Positions 14,464 through 21,529 of a stretch of DNA of 23,346 nucleotides are shown here, one piece after another. This DNA is from a virus: the IMG/VR virus record IMGVR_UViG_3300021178_000044, positions 1-23,346 of that record. The stretch is one strand, 5' to 3'. Made by a program: the position numbers and the translations under genes. The notes beneath the pieces are model-generated. The model was not told where the DNA came from, made no database searches, and saw nothing but the letters and a program-made list of their open reading frames with translations. The first letter of the stretch is position 1, and the number at the start of each line of letters is the position of its first letter.

Positions 14464-15336
14464 ATGCCTACGGGCAGAAAATCGAGAGCAGAGATCATGG
14501 CCGAGCAAGCACGTACCGCCGCCGTCACCGACTCGCTTGAGTTCAAGGCCGCGGTCGCCGCGGAAGTTGCCAAGGCGAATGCCGCCTCGATCGCTAGCGC
14601 CGTGCAGGCCGAGGTCGCCAAGATCATCGGCTCGCTCAAGGATCAGGGCAGCGATGTCAGTCCGTCCGACAAGCGCTTCGCCGAGACCTTGGCGATGGCC
14701 TTCGCGCAGCTCAACGAGCAGGGTAATGGCCGCAAGTACGTCGACCCGAAGATTCTGCGCCAGCGCTCGGAAGCGCGCGAGAAAATGAGACAACTGATCA
14801 TCGCGGCGCGCAAGAACCATCAAGCCGCAATCAATGCGGCCGTGGATCGGCTTGGCCGGGTCCTGACCGAGGCAGAGCTGACCAAGATCAGCGCCGATCA
14901 TGTGCCATCCTATACGGTCGTCGCCAAGACGCTCCTCGATGACCAAGTGGTGCAGCCGTTCTGGGTCGACAGTGCCCATATTATGCAGTCCACCGCCATC
15001 GATTGGCCGGGCGTGCCCAACGATGCCATGCGTCCACTCAACGAGGTGGCGCGTGAAATCTATGGTGCTTTCGTGGAATCCACTGGCTCGCGCGCGGAGA
15101 GCAAGAACGGCGTGGTGCCCGACGTGGCACTGGATGATCAGTTCGGGGTCATCGGCAATGGCCTGGTCGTGCGCAATGGAGCAATCCCGGCCTACAACCG
15201 CAAATCCAATGAAGGGCGCACCATGAGCGAGGTCGGTGGACAGGGCCTATCGCTGCACCACAAGAATCAATCCGGCCGCGCGGTGCTCAAGAATGTGCTC
15301 GGCACCATCGCCGAGCCGGCGATGCAAAACATCTGA
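14464..15336 (+). CDS. Hypothetical virion-region protein with coiled-coil N-terminus
   Basis: 290 residues from ATG 14464; ATG 14497 (MAEQARTAAV), with a GAGAGCAGAGA upstream, is an equally plausible start 11 codons on. Residues about 12-60 form an Ala/Glu/Lys-rich helix likely to be a coiled coil. A second helical block (RSEAREKMRQLIIAARKNHQ) follows. The C-terminal domain has HVPSYTVVAKTLLDDQVVQP, then AIDWPGVPNDAMRPLNEVAR and IGNGLVVRNGAIPAYN. No family is recognised. The last part reads like a compact beta domain ending TIAEPAMQNI. Position, directly after capsid and cement, suggests a minor head or head-completion protein; this is inference only. Confidence 0.65.
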   Translation: MPTGRKSRAEIMAEQARTAAVTDSLEFKAAVAAEVAKANAASIASAVQAEVAKIIGSLKDQGSDVSPSDKRFAETLAMAFAQLNEQGNGRKYVDPKILRQRSEAREKMRQLIIAARKNHQAAINAAVDRLGRVLTEAELTKISADHVPSYTVVAKTLLDDQVVQPFWVDSAHIMQSTAIDWPGVPNDAMRPLNEVAREIYGAFVESTGSRAESKNGVVPDVALDDQFGVIGNGLVVRNGAIPAYNRKSNEGRTMSEVGGQGLSLHHKNQSGRAVLKNVLGTIAEPAMQNI

Positions 15337-15365
15337 GGCTTGCAAGCGAAAGACCATGAACGCGC

Positions 15366-16274
15366 ATGTCGATTCCGGCCCCCAACGGCGTAGATGCTCC
15401 TGGCCTGCCCGCTCCGGGCGACCAGGCCAACGCCGTGCTGTACGGCACGATCACGGGGGTCGGCCCGACCGCGCCGTTTGCGTTCCGTGGGCCGATGAAT
15501 CTCGCGCTGTGGGATTCGATCAACACGGCGCTGACCACGACGGCCGCTTCGCTCAACATCTCGGTTGCGAGCGCGACCGGCTTGGCCGTGGGCAACGCGA
15601 TCAACAGCGTGAACGTGCCGCGCGGCGCGACCATCGCGACCTTCAACGCGGGCGCCAAGACGGGCACCTTGGCGCTGCCGCCGGTCTCCTATCCGGCCTC
15701 CGGATTCTCCGTCAGCAACGCCAATATCATCTTGCCGCCGGGCTCGAATGTCGGGGCGCTGGTGGGGGCGACCGTGACGGCGCCGGCCGGCAGCGGCGTG
15801 ACGCTGCCGGCGGTGACCACGGTCGTTGCCGTGGTGCAGAGCGATGTCGCACCCTCGCTCAACAGCAGCGGCGTACCGGGGATAGTGCAACTCTCGGCTG
15901 CGCCCACGGCGGTGCCGACCGATCCCAATCCGCGCTTCCTGGTCTTTGCCCCGACCGCCAACGCCATCACGGTGACCGGCGCGGACAACGCCGCGACCTT
16001 CACCGGCGGGTTGATCACATTCAACGCCACGATTCAGCTGGAGCGCTCCTTCGACGGCGGGGCGACATGGATTGTTGCCAACCTCGGCAGCGCGGGCGCC
16101 TTGGCGCAGTGGACCACGGGCCCCATCAGCCTGACGTTCGGCGAGCCCGAGCGGCAGACGCTCTACCGCTTCAATTGCATCGCCTACGCGGCACAAGGCA
16201 CCATCAACTATCGCATCTCGCAGACCGGCGGTGCGGCTGAATCGCTCGCCATTGGCCCGCTCACGGGCGGATAA
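15366..16274 (+). CDS. Virion structural protein with fibre-type modules
   Basis: 302 residues without a signal peptide. The N-terminus (MSIPAPNGVDAPGLPAPGDQ) leads to a stretch with NLALWDSINTALTTTAASLN. Two related beta modules follow: VGNAINSVNVPRGATIATFN and LVGATVTAPAGSGVTLPAVT, the second ending in VPGIVQLSAAPTAVP. These share the V.G..V.G.gIP.GT.I pattern with the 17262 gene. The C-terminal part has TIQLERSFDGGATWIVANLG, then PERQTLYRFNCIAYAAQGTI, a domain I have seen at the end of phage tail proteins. It is likely a tail or fibre-attachment component; the exact role is unknown. ATG 15366 is used; there is only a weak ribosome-binding site (AAGCGAAAGA). Confidence 0.65.
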   Translation: MSIPAPNGVDAPGLPAPGDQANAVLYGTITGVGPTAPFAFRGPMNLALWDSINTALTTTAASLNISVASATGLAVGNAINSVNVPRGATIATFNAGAKTGTLALPPVSYPASGFSVSNANIILPPGSNVGALVGATVTAPAGSGVTLPAVTTVVAVVQSDVAPSLNSSGVPGIVQLSAAPTAVPTDPNPRFLVFAPTANAITVTGADNAATFTGGLITFNATIQLERSFDGGATWIVANLGSAGALAQWTTGPISLTFGEPERQTLYRFNCIAYAAQGTINYRISQTGGAAESLAIGPLTGG

Positions 16275-16286
16275 AGAGGCCAGGAC

Positions 16287-17237
16287 ATGAAGACGCGCCA
16301 TAAGCTCATTGCCGCCGCGGTTGCCGCTCTCCTCGTTGCGGCGGGCGTTGCCATCGCGCAGATTCCAACGCTGTTCGTCACCACCCTGACCGGCAACGAG
16401 CAGGTCAACGTGATCGTGCCTGCAACGGGAACGCTCACCACCAACCCGCAGACACAAGCGACGACCATCAACACCATCAAGAGTTTCGTTGCCGCGACCA
16501 GCAACGGCGTCAACAACCAGATCGGCACGTCCTACACCATCGCCGCGACCGACTGCGGCAAGCTGGTTACCTTCAACAATTCAGGCGCCATCGCCGTTAC
16601 GCTGCCGCAGGCAACGGGCGCTTTCGCGACGTGCCAATTCTCGACGCAGGACATCGGCACCGGCGCGGCCACCATCACGCCCACCACGTCCACCATCGAC
16701 GGTGCGGCCACACTGGTGCTCAACCAGAATCGCGGGACGCAGATATTCTCGGACGGCACCAACTGGCAGATCGAGGCCGGCGCGGTCGGCTTGCAGGTGA
16801 CGCCCGCCGCTATTGCGGAAGGCGGCACTGGCTCGGCAACCGCCGCGACCGCACGCACCGCTCTTGCTGTGCCAGGATTGGCGTCCAACAACACGCTGAC
16901 GGGCACCAACACGTTCTCGAGCCAGATCATCTCCACCGCGGGCCTGCCCACCATCGCCAGCGGCGCCTGCGGAGCGACCACCAATGGCGCCGTCGTCGCC
17001 GGCAGCACCAACCAGACCGGTAACATCACGATTGCATCCGCCACCACGACAACGTGCACGGTGTCGTTTTCGGCCACGCTCGCAGTCGCGCCGCAGGCCT
17101 GCGTCATATTTCCAACCAACGCCACGGCAGCGGCGACCGGCACCACGGTGGCGCGGGTCTCTTCCGTCACGACGTCGCAATTCGTGATCACGGGATCGGC
17201 ACTCGCGAGCGCCAACTACGAATACATCTGCCTTTAA
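16287..17237 (+). CDS. Secreted tail-fibre-like protein
   Basis: 316 residues with a Sec signal peptide (MKTRHKLIAAAVAALLVAAG, cleavage near VAIAQ, residue 24). Residues about 78-165 form a fibre domain: SYTIAATDCGKLVTFNNSGA, then VTLPQATGAFATCQF, then GTQIFSDGTNWQIEAG. This is the common D.GK.V..N...A.T.T.P.A...F..G module of tail fibres, but two positions are cysteine and could form a disulfide. AIAEGGTGSATAATARTAL (about 180) is the frequent GGTG.....AR.AL fibre motif. The C-terminal 100 residues are Thr/Ala/Ser-rich beta sequence. Seventeen bases at 16542-16558 are identical to 22686-22702 in the last gene. Confidence 0.7.
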   Translation: MKTRHKLIAAAVAALLVAAGVAIAQIPTLFVTTLTGNEQVNVIVPATGTLTTNPQTQATTINTIKSFVAATSNGVNNQIGTSYTIAATDCGKLVTFNNSGAIAVTLPQATGAFATCQFSTQDIGTGAATITPTTSTIDGAATLVLNQNRGTQIFSDGTNWQIEAGAVGLQVTPAAIAEGGTGSATAATARTALAVPGLASNNTLTGTNTFSSQIISTAGLPTIASGACGATTNGAVVAGSTNQTGNITIASATTTTCTVSFSATLAVAPQACVIFPTNATAAATGTTVARVSSVTTSQFVITGSALASANYEYICL

Positions 17238-17243
17238 CCACGA

Positions 17244-17260
17244 TTTGATCGGAGATCAAA
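17244..17260 (+). promoter_or_regulatory. RBS hairpin before the 17262 gene (TTTGATC-GGA-GATCAAA)
   Basis: Perfect 7-base-pair inverted repeat with a three-base loop, one base before the ATG at 17262. The GGAG ribosome-binding site (17251-17254) lies in the loop and the first closing base pair, so the folded mRNA would hide it. This arrangement resembles translational operators in phage mRNAs where a protein or a melting event controls translation. No T-run follows, so it is not a terminator. Confidence 0.55.
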
Positions 17261-17261
17261 C

Positions 17262-18359
17262 ATGATCACCTCTCCTTCCGGCGCGCAGAAGATCACGGTT
17301 CACGGCAGCGGCCCGCAGAGCGAGACGATGAGCCTCGCCCAGTTCCGCGATGCCGCCGGCTACTCCAAGCAGAGCCCGCTGCCGGCGCGCGAGGTGACCA
17401 TGCCGGGCGTGGTGAAGCTCGCCGGTTCGACCTTTGCAATCGAGACGACAGGCATAGTGGACGGGAACCAGATCGATGCGCTGACCGCTACCGATGGCCT
17501 GCTCGGCGCGGCGGTCGCGACCGAGGGCGTGCCGGAAGGCACCGTCGTGAGCTCCATCGTCGTACACGCGCGCCCCGGCGTGCAAGGCGTGGTGCAACTC
17601 TCCAACGTCGAGCCGTTCGCGCCCTCAAGCGGCATGGCGCAGCCGGTCACCTTTACGATCTCCGTGCGCCGCAGCACCATCACTGGCCTTCTGGCCACGG
17701 ACGGGCTCGACGGCGCGCAAGTTTCCGGCGGAGGCCTCCCCGAAGGCGCCACGGTCGCCAGCGTCAGCAGACCCGCCGTCGCGGCGAGCAACATGCAGGC
17801 TGGAGTGCCCGGCGATGTGCTGTTGACGGTGCCCCCGCCCAAGGTAGCACCGCCCGCAGCTCCGGCCGCTCCTGCGGCTCCCGCAGCTGCCCCGGCAGCA
17901 GCCGCGCCGGCGCAAATGGCAGGCGCTGCCGCGACGCCGCCCGCACCGGCGGTGCCTGCAGCGCCAGCGGCGCCCGGCGCACCCGCTGCTGCAACAGCGG
18001 CCCCGGCGGCAAATGCCGCTCCGGTCGACCTCACCTTCAAGATTCCGACCGCGCCGATCGTCATCCCGGACGGCGTATCGCGGCTGGTGCTTACGCCGAC
18101 CGAGCCGATTGAAGCCTTGACCGTCATGCTCCCCAAGGATCCGGTGGATGGGCAACTCGCGCTCATCTCTTCGACGCTCCCGATCGCCGAATTGACCATC
18201 CTCGCGAACGCGAATCAAGTACTCAACTGGTCGCCCCCGGTCGAGAAGCCCGCACCCGGCGATCCAAACGCCAAGAAGCTGTTCCTCGCGCTCCCCGCCA
18301 ACGGAACCGTTGGCTATCTCTATTCCGCCCCGGACACCACCTGGGACCGGATTCAATAA
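17262..18359 (+). CDS. Virion/fibre-like protein with duplicated module and Ala/Pro linker
   Basis: 365 residues, start fixed by GGAG in the hairpin loop at 17251. Residues 1-45 contain ITVHGSGPQSETMSLAQFRD. Two related modules follow: IDALTATDGLLGAAVATEGV with PEGTVVSSI (residues about 70-125), and ITGLLATDGLDGAQVSGGGL with PEGATVASV (about 131-190). Both end in a G-V-Q-L or G-D-V-L-L strand. Residues about 190-255 are an almost pure Ala/Pro linker. The C-terminal domain (about 257-365) contains IPTAPIVIPDGVSRLVLTPT, then DGQLALISSTLPIAELTILA and GTVGYLYSAPDTTWDRIQ. That is a fibre-type domain without cysteines. No signal peptide. Likely a tail-associated structural protein; function not established. 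Confidence 0.65.
   Translation: MITSPSGAQKITVHGSGPQSETMSLAQFRDAAGYSKQSPLPAREVTMPGVVKLAGSTFAIETTGIVDGNQIDALTATDGLLGAAVATEGVPEGTVVSSIVVHARPGVQGVVQLSNVEPFAPSSGMAQPVTFTISVRRSTITGLLATDGLDGAQVSGGGLPEGATVASVSRPAVAASNMQAGVPGDVLLTVPPPKVAPPAAPAAPAAPAAAPAAAAPAQMAGAAATPPAPAVPAAPAAPGAPAAATAAPAANAAPVDLTFKIPTAPIVIPDGVSRLVLTPTEPIEALTVMLPKDPVDGQLALISSTLPIAELTILANANQVLNWSPPVEKPAPGDPNAKKLFLALPANGTVGYLYSAPDTTWDRIQ
17830..18025 (+). repeat. Ala/Pro low-complexity linker coding sequence
   Basis: About 65 codons that are nearly all Ala and Pro, with occasional Gly, Gln, Thr and Met. They separate the duplicated module of the 17262 gene from its C-terminal domain. It is a flexible, extended linker in the protein; at DNA level it is a GC-rich imperfect GCNCCN/GCN repeat. 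Confidence 0.75.
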
Positions 18360-18390
18360 CGCCCAAACCAAGTTTCAACGGAGAAGACAA

Positions 18391-19737
18391 ATGAAGCATA
18401 ACCGCATCGGCTTTGGGCTCGGATTGCTGGCGCTTGGCGCACTGGTCGCCGCAGGGCTGGCGCAAATCACGCCGCGGCTCCAAGCGCAGCCTATCCCCGT
18501 GCCGCAGGTGCAGTCGATCGGCCCGACCGATCTCTTTCAGGACGTGGTAGGCGGTCAGCCTTCGGCGCAGAACTTCTACGCCTCTGCGCTTCTTCTCGGC
18601 AACTTCGGCGCCACCCAGCCCGGCAACAACGCCGAGAACTGGCTGATCGGCGGGGACGCCACGACCAATCTCTTCCAGCGCGGCACATCCGGATCGTCGG
18701 TCACCACCACCTTGACCTATGGCGGTCCGGACCGCTGGGCCTACTGGTCGGGCACCGGAACTGCGATGACGGTCTCGCAAGACACCACCGCAGCCGATCT
18801 GCGCCCCGGCTACAAGGCCGCGTTCAAGATGGCGCGCACCTCCGGGCAGACCGGCGTCGTGCAGATGTGCATGATGCAGGTCTTGGAAAGCGTCAACTCC
18901 TACGCCTTCCAAGGCGGCACCGCGGAAGTCGATTTCGACGCAGTGACCGGCGCCAACTTCTCGGCCGCGTCCGGGAACATGACGGTCGTCTATATCACCG
19001 GCACCGGCGTTGACGGCTCGGCCTCGACGGCGGCGTTCAACTACAACGCAGGCGGGGGCGGCTCGAGCACTTGGACTGGCCAGGTCAACACCGCCGTGGT
19101 CGTGAGCCTGGGCGGCGCCGGCACCACCGGCCGCTACGGCGCGGTATTCCCGACCACGGCCACCACGGCGCAGGTTGCGGTCGCACTCTGCTATACCCCA
19201 GTTGGGACGGCCGGCACCAACGACTACATCGCCTTCGGCAACATCCAGCTGACGCGCAACTCCGCCTTCACGACGCTTGCCGGGACCGGCGGCGCGGCCG
19301 TGCCCGCCAACGATCCCCGCCTCAAGGCGTTCTCGCGCCGCAGCCAGGCGGTCGAATCGTTGTTGCAGTACCGCTATGCCTACGTGATCGCCGAAGGTGC
19401 GGCTGCGACGTTCCGAGGCGTTGGCCATGTCACGACGGCCGGCGCGGGAGACGGAAACGGCAAACTGCAGTGGCTGATCAACTTTCCAGTCGTGATGCGT
19501 GCCGTCCCGACCATGACCTATGCAGCAGGTTTTGCGGGCTTCACCACCACGGCTGAAACCACCGCGACCAATTGTTCCGCCTTGGCCGCCGACGCCACGC
19601 TTGCGACGATGGCGGCTTCGACATCAATGACGGTGGCGCAGTGCTCGTTGACCTCTTCCACGATTGCGGTCGGTCTGTCGATGACGGTCGTGGATAATGG
19701 GGGCAGCGGTAAGGTCACGGCCTCGGCAGAGTTGTAA
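18391..19737 (+). CDS. Secreted virion protein with fibre-type carbohydrate-binding-like domain
   Basis: 448 residues from ATG 18391, nine bases after GGAGAAG; a longer frame to 18310 runs back through the previous gene and is rejected. A hydrophobic N-terminus (IGFGLGLLALGALVAAGLAQ) looks like a signal peptide or anchor. Residues about 75-235 resemble the fibre domain that starts N.LI.GD...N.FQRG and continues TLTYGGPDRWAYWSG (the DRW block is a landmark). It ends near DYIAFGNIQLTRNSAF, typical of jelly-roll, sugar-binding-like domains in phage tail proteins. Residues about 310-330 (DPRLKAFSRRSQAVESLLQYRY) match the E..LQ.R.Y linker found after this domain. The C-terminus is beta-rich (TMTYAAGFAGFTTTAETTATNC). 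Confidence 0.7.
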   Translation: MKHNRIGFGLGLLALGALVAAGLAQITPRLQAQPIPVPQVQSIGPTDLFQDVVGGQPSAQNFYASALLLGNFGATQPGNNAENWLIGGDATTNLFQRGTSGSSVTTTLTYGGPDRWAYWSGTGTAMTVSQDTTAADLRPGYKAAFKMARTSGQTGVVQMCMMQVLESVNSYAFQGGTAEVDFDAVTGANFSAASGNMTVVYITGTGVDGSASTAAFNYNAGGGGSSTWTGQVNTAVVVSLGGAGTTGRYGAVFPTTATTAQVAVALCYTPVGTAGTNDYIAFGNIQLTRNSAFTTLAGTGGAAVPANDPRLKAFSRRSQAVESLLQYRYAYVIAEGAAATFRGVGHVTTAGAGDGNGKLQWLINFPVVMRAVPTMTYAAGFAGFTTTAETTATNCSALAADATLATMAASTSMTVAQCSLTSSTIAVGLSMTVVDNGGSGKVTASAEL

Positions 19738-19943
19738 TGCCCTGGACCGGGAAGCAGTTCGCCAAGAAGCACAACAGCAAGCTTCATGGGCAAGCTGCTT
19801 CCAAGGCCGCCAGCATGGCGACCGCGATGGTGAAGGAAGGCGTGCCCGAAGGGATAGCCATCGCGACCGCCAACAAGCACGGCAACAAGATGCAGTCGCG
19901 CCGCAAGACGTTGTATGATCATCCTCGCTCATCGAATCGCTGA
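19737..19943 (+). CDS. Small basic phage protein ending in YDHPRS motif
   Basis: 68 residues, start overlapping the previous stop (TAATG at 19735-19739). The body (TGKQFAKKHNSKLHGQAASK, then GVPEGIAIATANKHGNKMQS) matches a widespread short phage family with KHN.KL...AA..A..AN..L..G..EG.AI..AN. The function of that family is unknown to me. The C-terminus RRKTLYDHPRSSNR shares YDHPRS with the scaffold-like protein's tail (12757 end). The charge and size suit an internal, DNA-contacting virion protein, but this is inference. Confidence 0.7.
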   Translation: MPWTGKQFAKKHNSKLHGQAASKAASMATAMVKEGVPEGIAIATANKHGNKMQSRRKTLYDHPRSSNR

Positions 19944-20227
19944 TGCCATCGCTCACCCTCGCCGACGCCGCAACAAGGATCGCCCCGGTGGCCGAAAAGA
20001 AGAAGAAATGGATCCAGAAGGCGACGGCCAACAGCCATGGCCAATTCCGCCGCAAGGCGGAGGCCGCTGGCGAATCGACCAAGGAATTCGCGCGTGAGCA
20101 CGAGAATTCCGGCGGCACTCTGGGCAAGGAGGCAAACCTCGCGCTCAACCTGATGGGCGCGAGCGGCGCTGCCAAGAAGCCGAAGAAGCATCGCTCCAAA
20201 TTCTACGACCACCATGCGGAGGACTGA
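19943..20227 (+). CDS. Small basic phage protein ending in YDHH motif
   Basis: 94 residues, start overlapping the previous stop (TGATG). It contains KKKKWIQKATANSHGQFRRK and a helix-rich middle (EAAGESTKEFAREHENSGGT, then LGKEANLALNLMGASGAAKK), ending KKHRSKFYDHHAED. The K..WIQKA..K.G..R..A block recurs in short phage proteins next to structural genes. The end carries a YDH variant of the motif seen in its neighbours. The final AED codons double as the ribosome-binding site (GGAGGAC) of the next gene. Likely a virion or packaging accessory protein; no proof of function. Confidence 0.65.
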   Translation: MPSLTLADAATRIAPVAEKKKKWIQKATANSHGQFRRKAEAAGESTKEFAREHENSGGTLGKEANLALNLMGASGAAKKPKKHRSKFYDHHAED

Positions 20228-20547
20228 TGGACGCCGCCCCGCAGGTCCGCACCGATTCGGCCCAATGCCCGCATAGCGACCTCGACATCAATTTTCACCT
20301 GACCAGCATGGTGGATAGCAACGTTGGCTCGCTGCATCTGTGGGCGATCTGCAAGATTTGCCAAAAGCGCATGAATTTCGGCCGTGGATTACCCATGGGG
20401 GCGAGCAGCCGCGGGCCATCGCGTGATTCCGAATCAGACAAACTTGGGATACTCATTCCCATGATCGCCGAAGGCGACGAGCCGTCGAAGGAGTGGGGGT
20501 TCTTCCTCTCCGGGCCGCGTCTGGTCGCAAGCAACGCGGAGGACTAG
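20227..20547 (+). CDS. Zinc-ribbon-like small protein
   Basis: 106 residues. It has CPHSDLDINFHL (residues about 14-25) and then ICKICQKRMNFGRGLPMGAS (about 42-61). This gives a C-x-H plus C-x2-C set able to bind zinc, followed by an F.GLP.G block. I recognise the family from phages and bacteria: a C.H.....V.R..D....F.ADI.V.C..CG..F.F.GL..G pattern with unknown function. The start has GGAGGAC directly before it. The product is soluble and shows no export signal. The next gene starts five bases after the stop. Confidence 0.65.
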   Translation: MDAAPQVRTDSAQCPHSDLDINFHLTSMVDSNVGSLHLWAICKICQKRMNFGRGLPMGASSRGPSRDSESDKLGILIPMIAEGDEPSKEWGFFLSGPRLVASNAED

Positions 20548-20552
20548 GACTT

Positions 20553-20984
20553 ATGGCCGAAAAAGAGAAAGAGAAAAAGGAAGAGAAGCCGGCAGAGAAG
20601 AAGCCCTCCCGCCGCGAGACCCTCTACGACCACAAGAAGGGCGGCGAGAAGAAGGCCGAGCACAAGGCCGAATCCAAGCCGGCCGAGAAGAAAGGCGGCG
20701 CGCACGAAGGCGGCGGCGAGAAGCCGCTGCACGAGCGCCATGCCGAGGCCCGCCACGCCATGCACAAGCGCCACGAGACCGAGCGGCGCGACATGCACGG
20801 CAACCATCGCGAGGAGCACCGCAAGATGGCCTCTCGCCATGAGTCGGAATCCAAGGATATGGCGCTGCAGCAGGAAGCCGAGATGGCGGGCGCTGCGCAA
20901 CAGCCGCAAGGCGGGGAGCCTGGGGTGCCTGGGGCGCAGGCGGCCGCAACTGCGCCGCCGGTCGCGCAAGGCGCCGCCGCCTGA
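20553..20984 (+). CDS. Charged, histidine-rich helical protein with YDH motif
   Basis: 143 residues from ATG 20553, with GGAGGAC upstream (20538-20544); a longer frame from 20493 is rejected. Residues 1-60 are almost all Lys/Glu/Ala/Pro and include RRETLYDHKKGG at about 21-32. Residues about 62-110 form a long, strongly charged helix rich in His and Arg at regular spacing: HERHAEARHAMHKRHETERR, then DMHGNHREEHRKMASRHESE. The final 35 are Gln/Gly/Ala/Pro and disordered. No fold can be named. The regular histidines could bind metal or nucleic acid phosphate when protonated. Similar His/Glu/Lys-rich proteins are found near phage structural genes. An internal or scaffold-like role is inferred. 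Confidence 0.6.
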   Translation: MAEKEKEKKEEKPAEKKPSRRETLYDHKKGGEKKAEHKAESKPAEKKGGAHEGGGEKPLHERHAEARHAMHKRHETERRDMHGNHREEHRKMASRHESESKDMALQQEAEMAGAAQQPQGGEPGVPGAQAAATAPPVAQGAAA

Positions 20985-21033
20985 CGCGCCGCAGCGGATC
21001 ATGCTGGCGCGCATCGCGCGCAGGGAGAAGAAG

Positions 21034-21336
21034 ATGCGGACCATGGCCTCGATGGAATTGGACGACGAGGAGAAGATCGACTTCTGCGCGCCCATGCCAT
21101 GCGAGAAGCCGGAATTCCCCTATGGGCTGCGCATCACGCTCACCGACGCCGAGTTCCGCAAGCTCAAGTGCGACCCATCCGAGGCCGAGGTCGGCGGGAT
21201 CTGCCACGGCCACTTCCTCGCCCGCGTCACCAGCGTGAGCCAGGACAAGAACGCCGACGGCGAGCAGCGCTGGCGCGTCGAGTTGCAGATCGAGGATTTG
21301 GACATCGAGTCGGAAGACTTGGAAAACGAGGACTGA
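21034..21336 (+). CDS. Capsid staple-like (decoration) protein
   Basis: 100 residues. The start at 21034 is selected because AGGGAGAAGAAG lies directly before it; 21001 is a weaker alternative and 21043 is also possible. The sequence fits the capsid staple family: an acidic N-terminus (MELDDEEKIDFCAPMP), then FPYGLRITLTDAEFRKL, then VGGICHGHFLARVTSVSQD. WRVELQIEDLDIESED follows. The family has YPYGL.I.L....L.KLG, then VG......A.VT..S and a closing .V.LQI.D. strand. These proteins bind between capsomers and strengthen the shell. The acidic tail (DLENED) is typical. Together with the Bbp16-like protein this gives two capsid-stabilising families in one head module. Confidence 0.75.
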   Translation: MRTMASMELDDEEKIDFCAPMPCEKPEFPYGLRITLTDAEFRKLKCDPSEAEVGGICHGHFLARVTSVSQDKNADGEQRWRVELQIEDLDIESEDLENED

Positions 21337-21337
21337 C

Positions 21338-21529
21338 ATGGTGCACAAGCAGAGCGATAACGACCCGCAAGCCCGCGTCCACGCGAGCTTGCAGGAGCTT
21401 CACATCAAGTTCGACCAGATGCTCGCCCACCTCGCGACCATCGCAGGTGCGGTCAAGGCACCGGGCCCAAACCTCCAAACGCCGCCGTCGCCATCCTCAC
21501 CGGAAAGCAGCGGCGCCTCGCAGACTTGA
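21338..21529 (+). CDS. Hypothetical 63-residue helical protein
   Basis: The start (ATG 21338) follows the previous stop by one base, with GAGG seven bases before it. The product contains one amphipathic helix (QARVHASLQELHIKFDQMLA, then HLATIAGAVK) and a Pro/Ser-rich tail (PPSPSSPESSGASQT). No family recognised. The end overlaps the next TTG start as TTGA at 21526-21529. It probably works with, or is a translational leader for, the coiled-coil protein that follows. Confidence 0.5.
   Translation: MVHKQSDNDPQARVHASLQELHIKFDQMLAHLATIAGAVKAPGPNLQTPPSPSSPESSGASQT

Noticed and set aside
15236-16457. Long open frames on both strands over the 15366 gene
   Set aside because: High GC leaves few stops; the products are Arg/Gly/His-rich without motifs, unlike the fibre-type product in the 15366 frame.
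13876-17272. Identical 13-base start regions AAACATGATCACC of the 13883 and 17262 genes
   Set aside because: Short, and the downstream proteins are unrelated; likely coincidence of similar start contexts.
18223-19428. 401-codon minus-strand frame over the 17262 and 18391 genes
   Set aside because: GC-driven shadow with Arg/Gly/Ala-rich sequence crossing two plus-strand genes.
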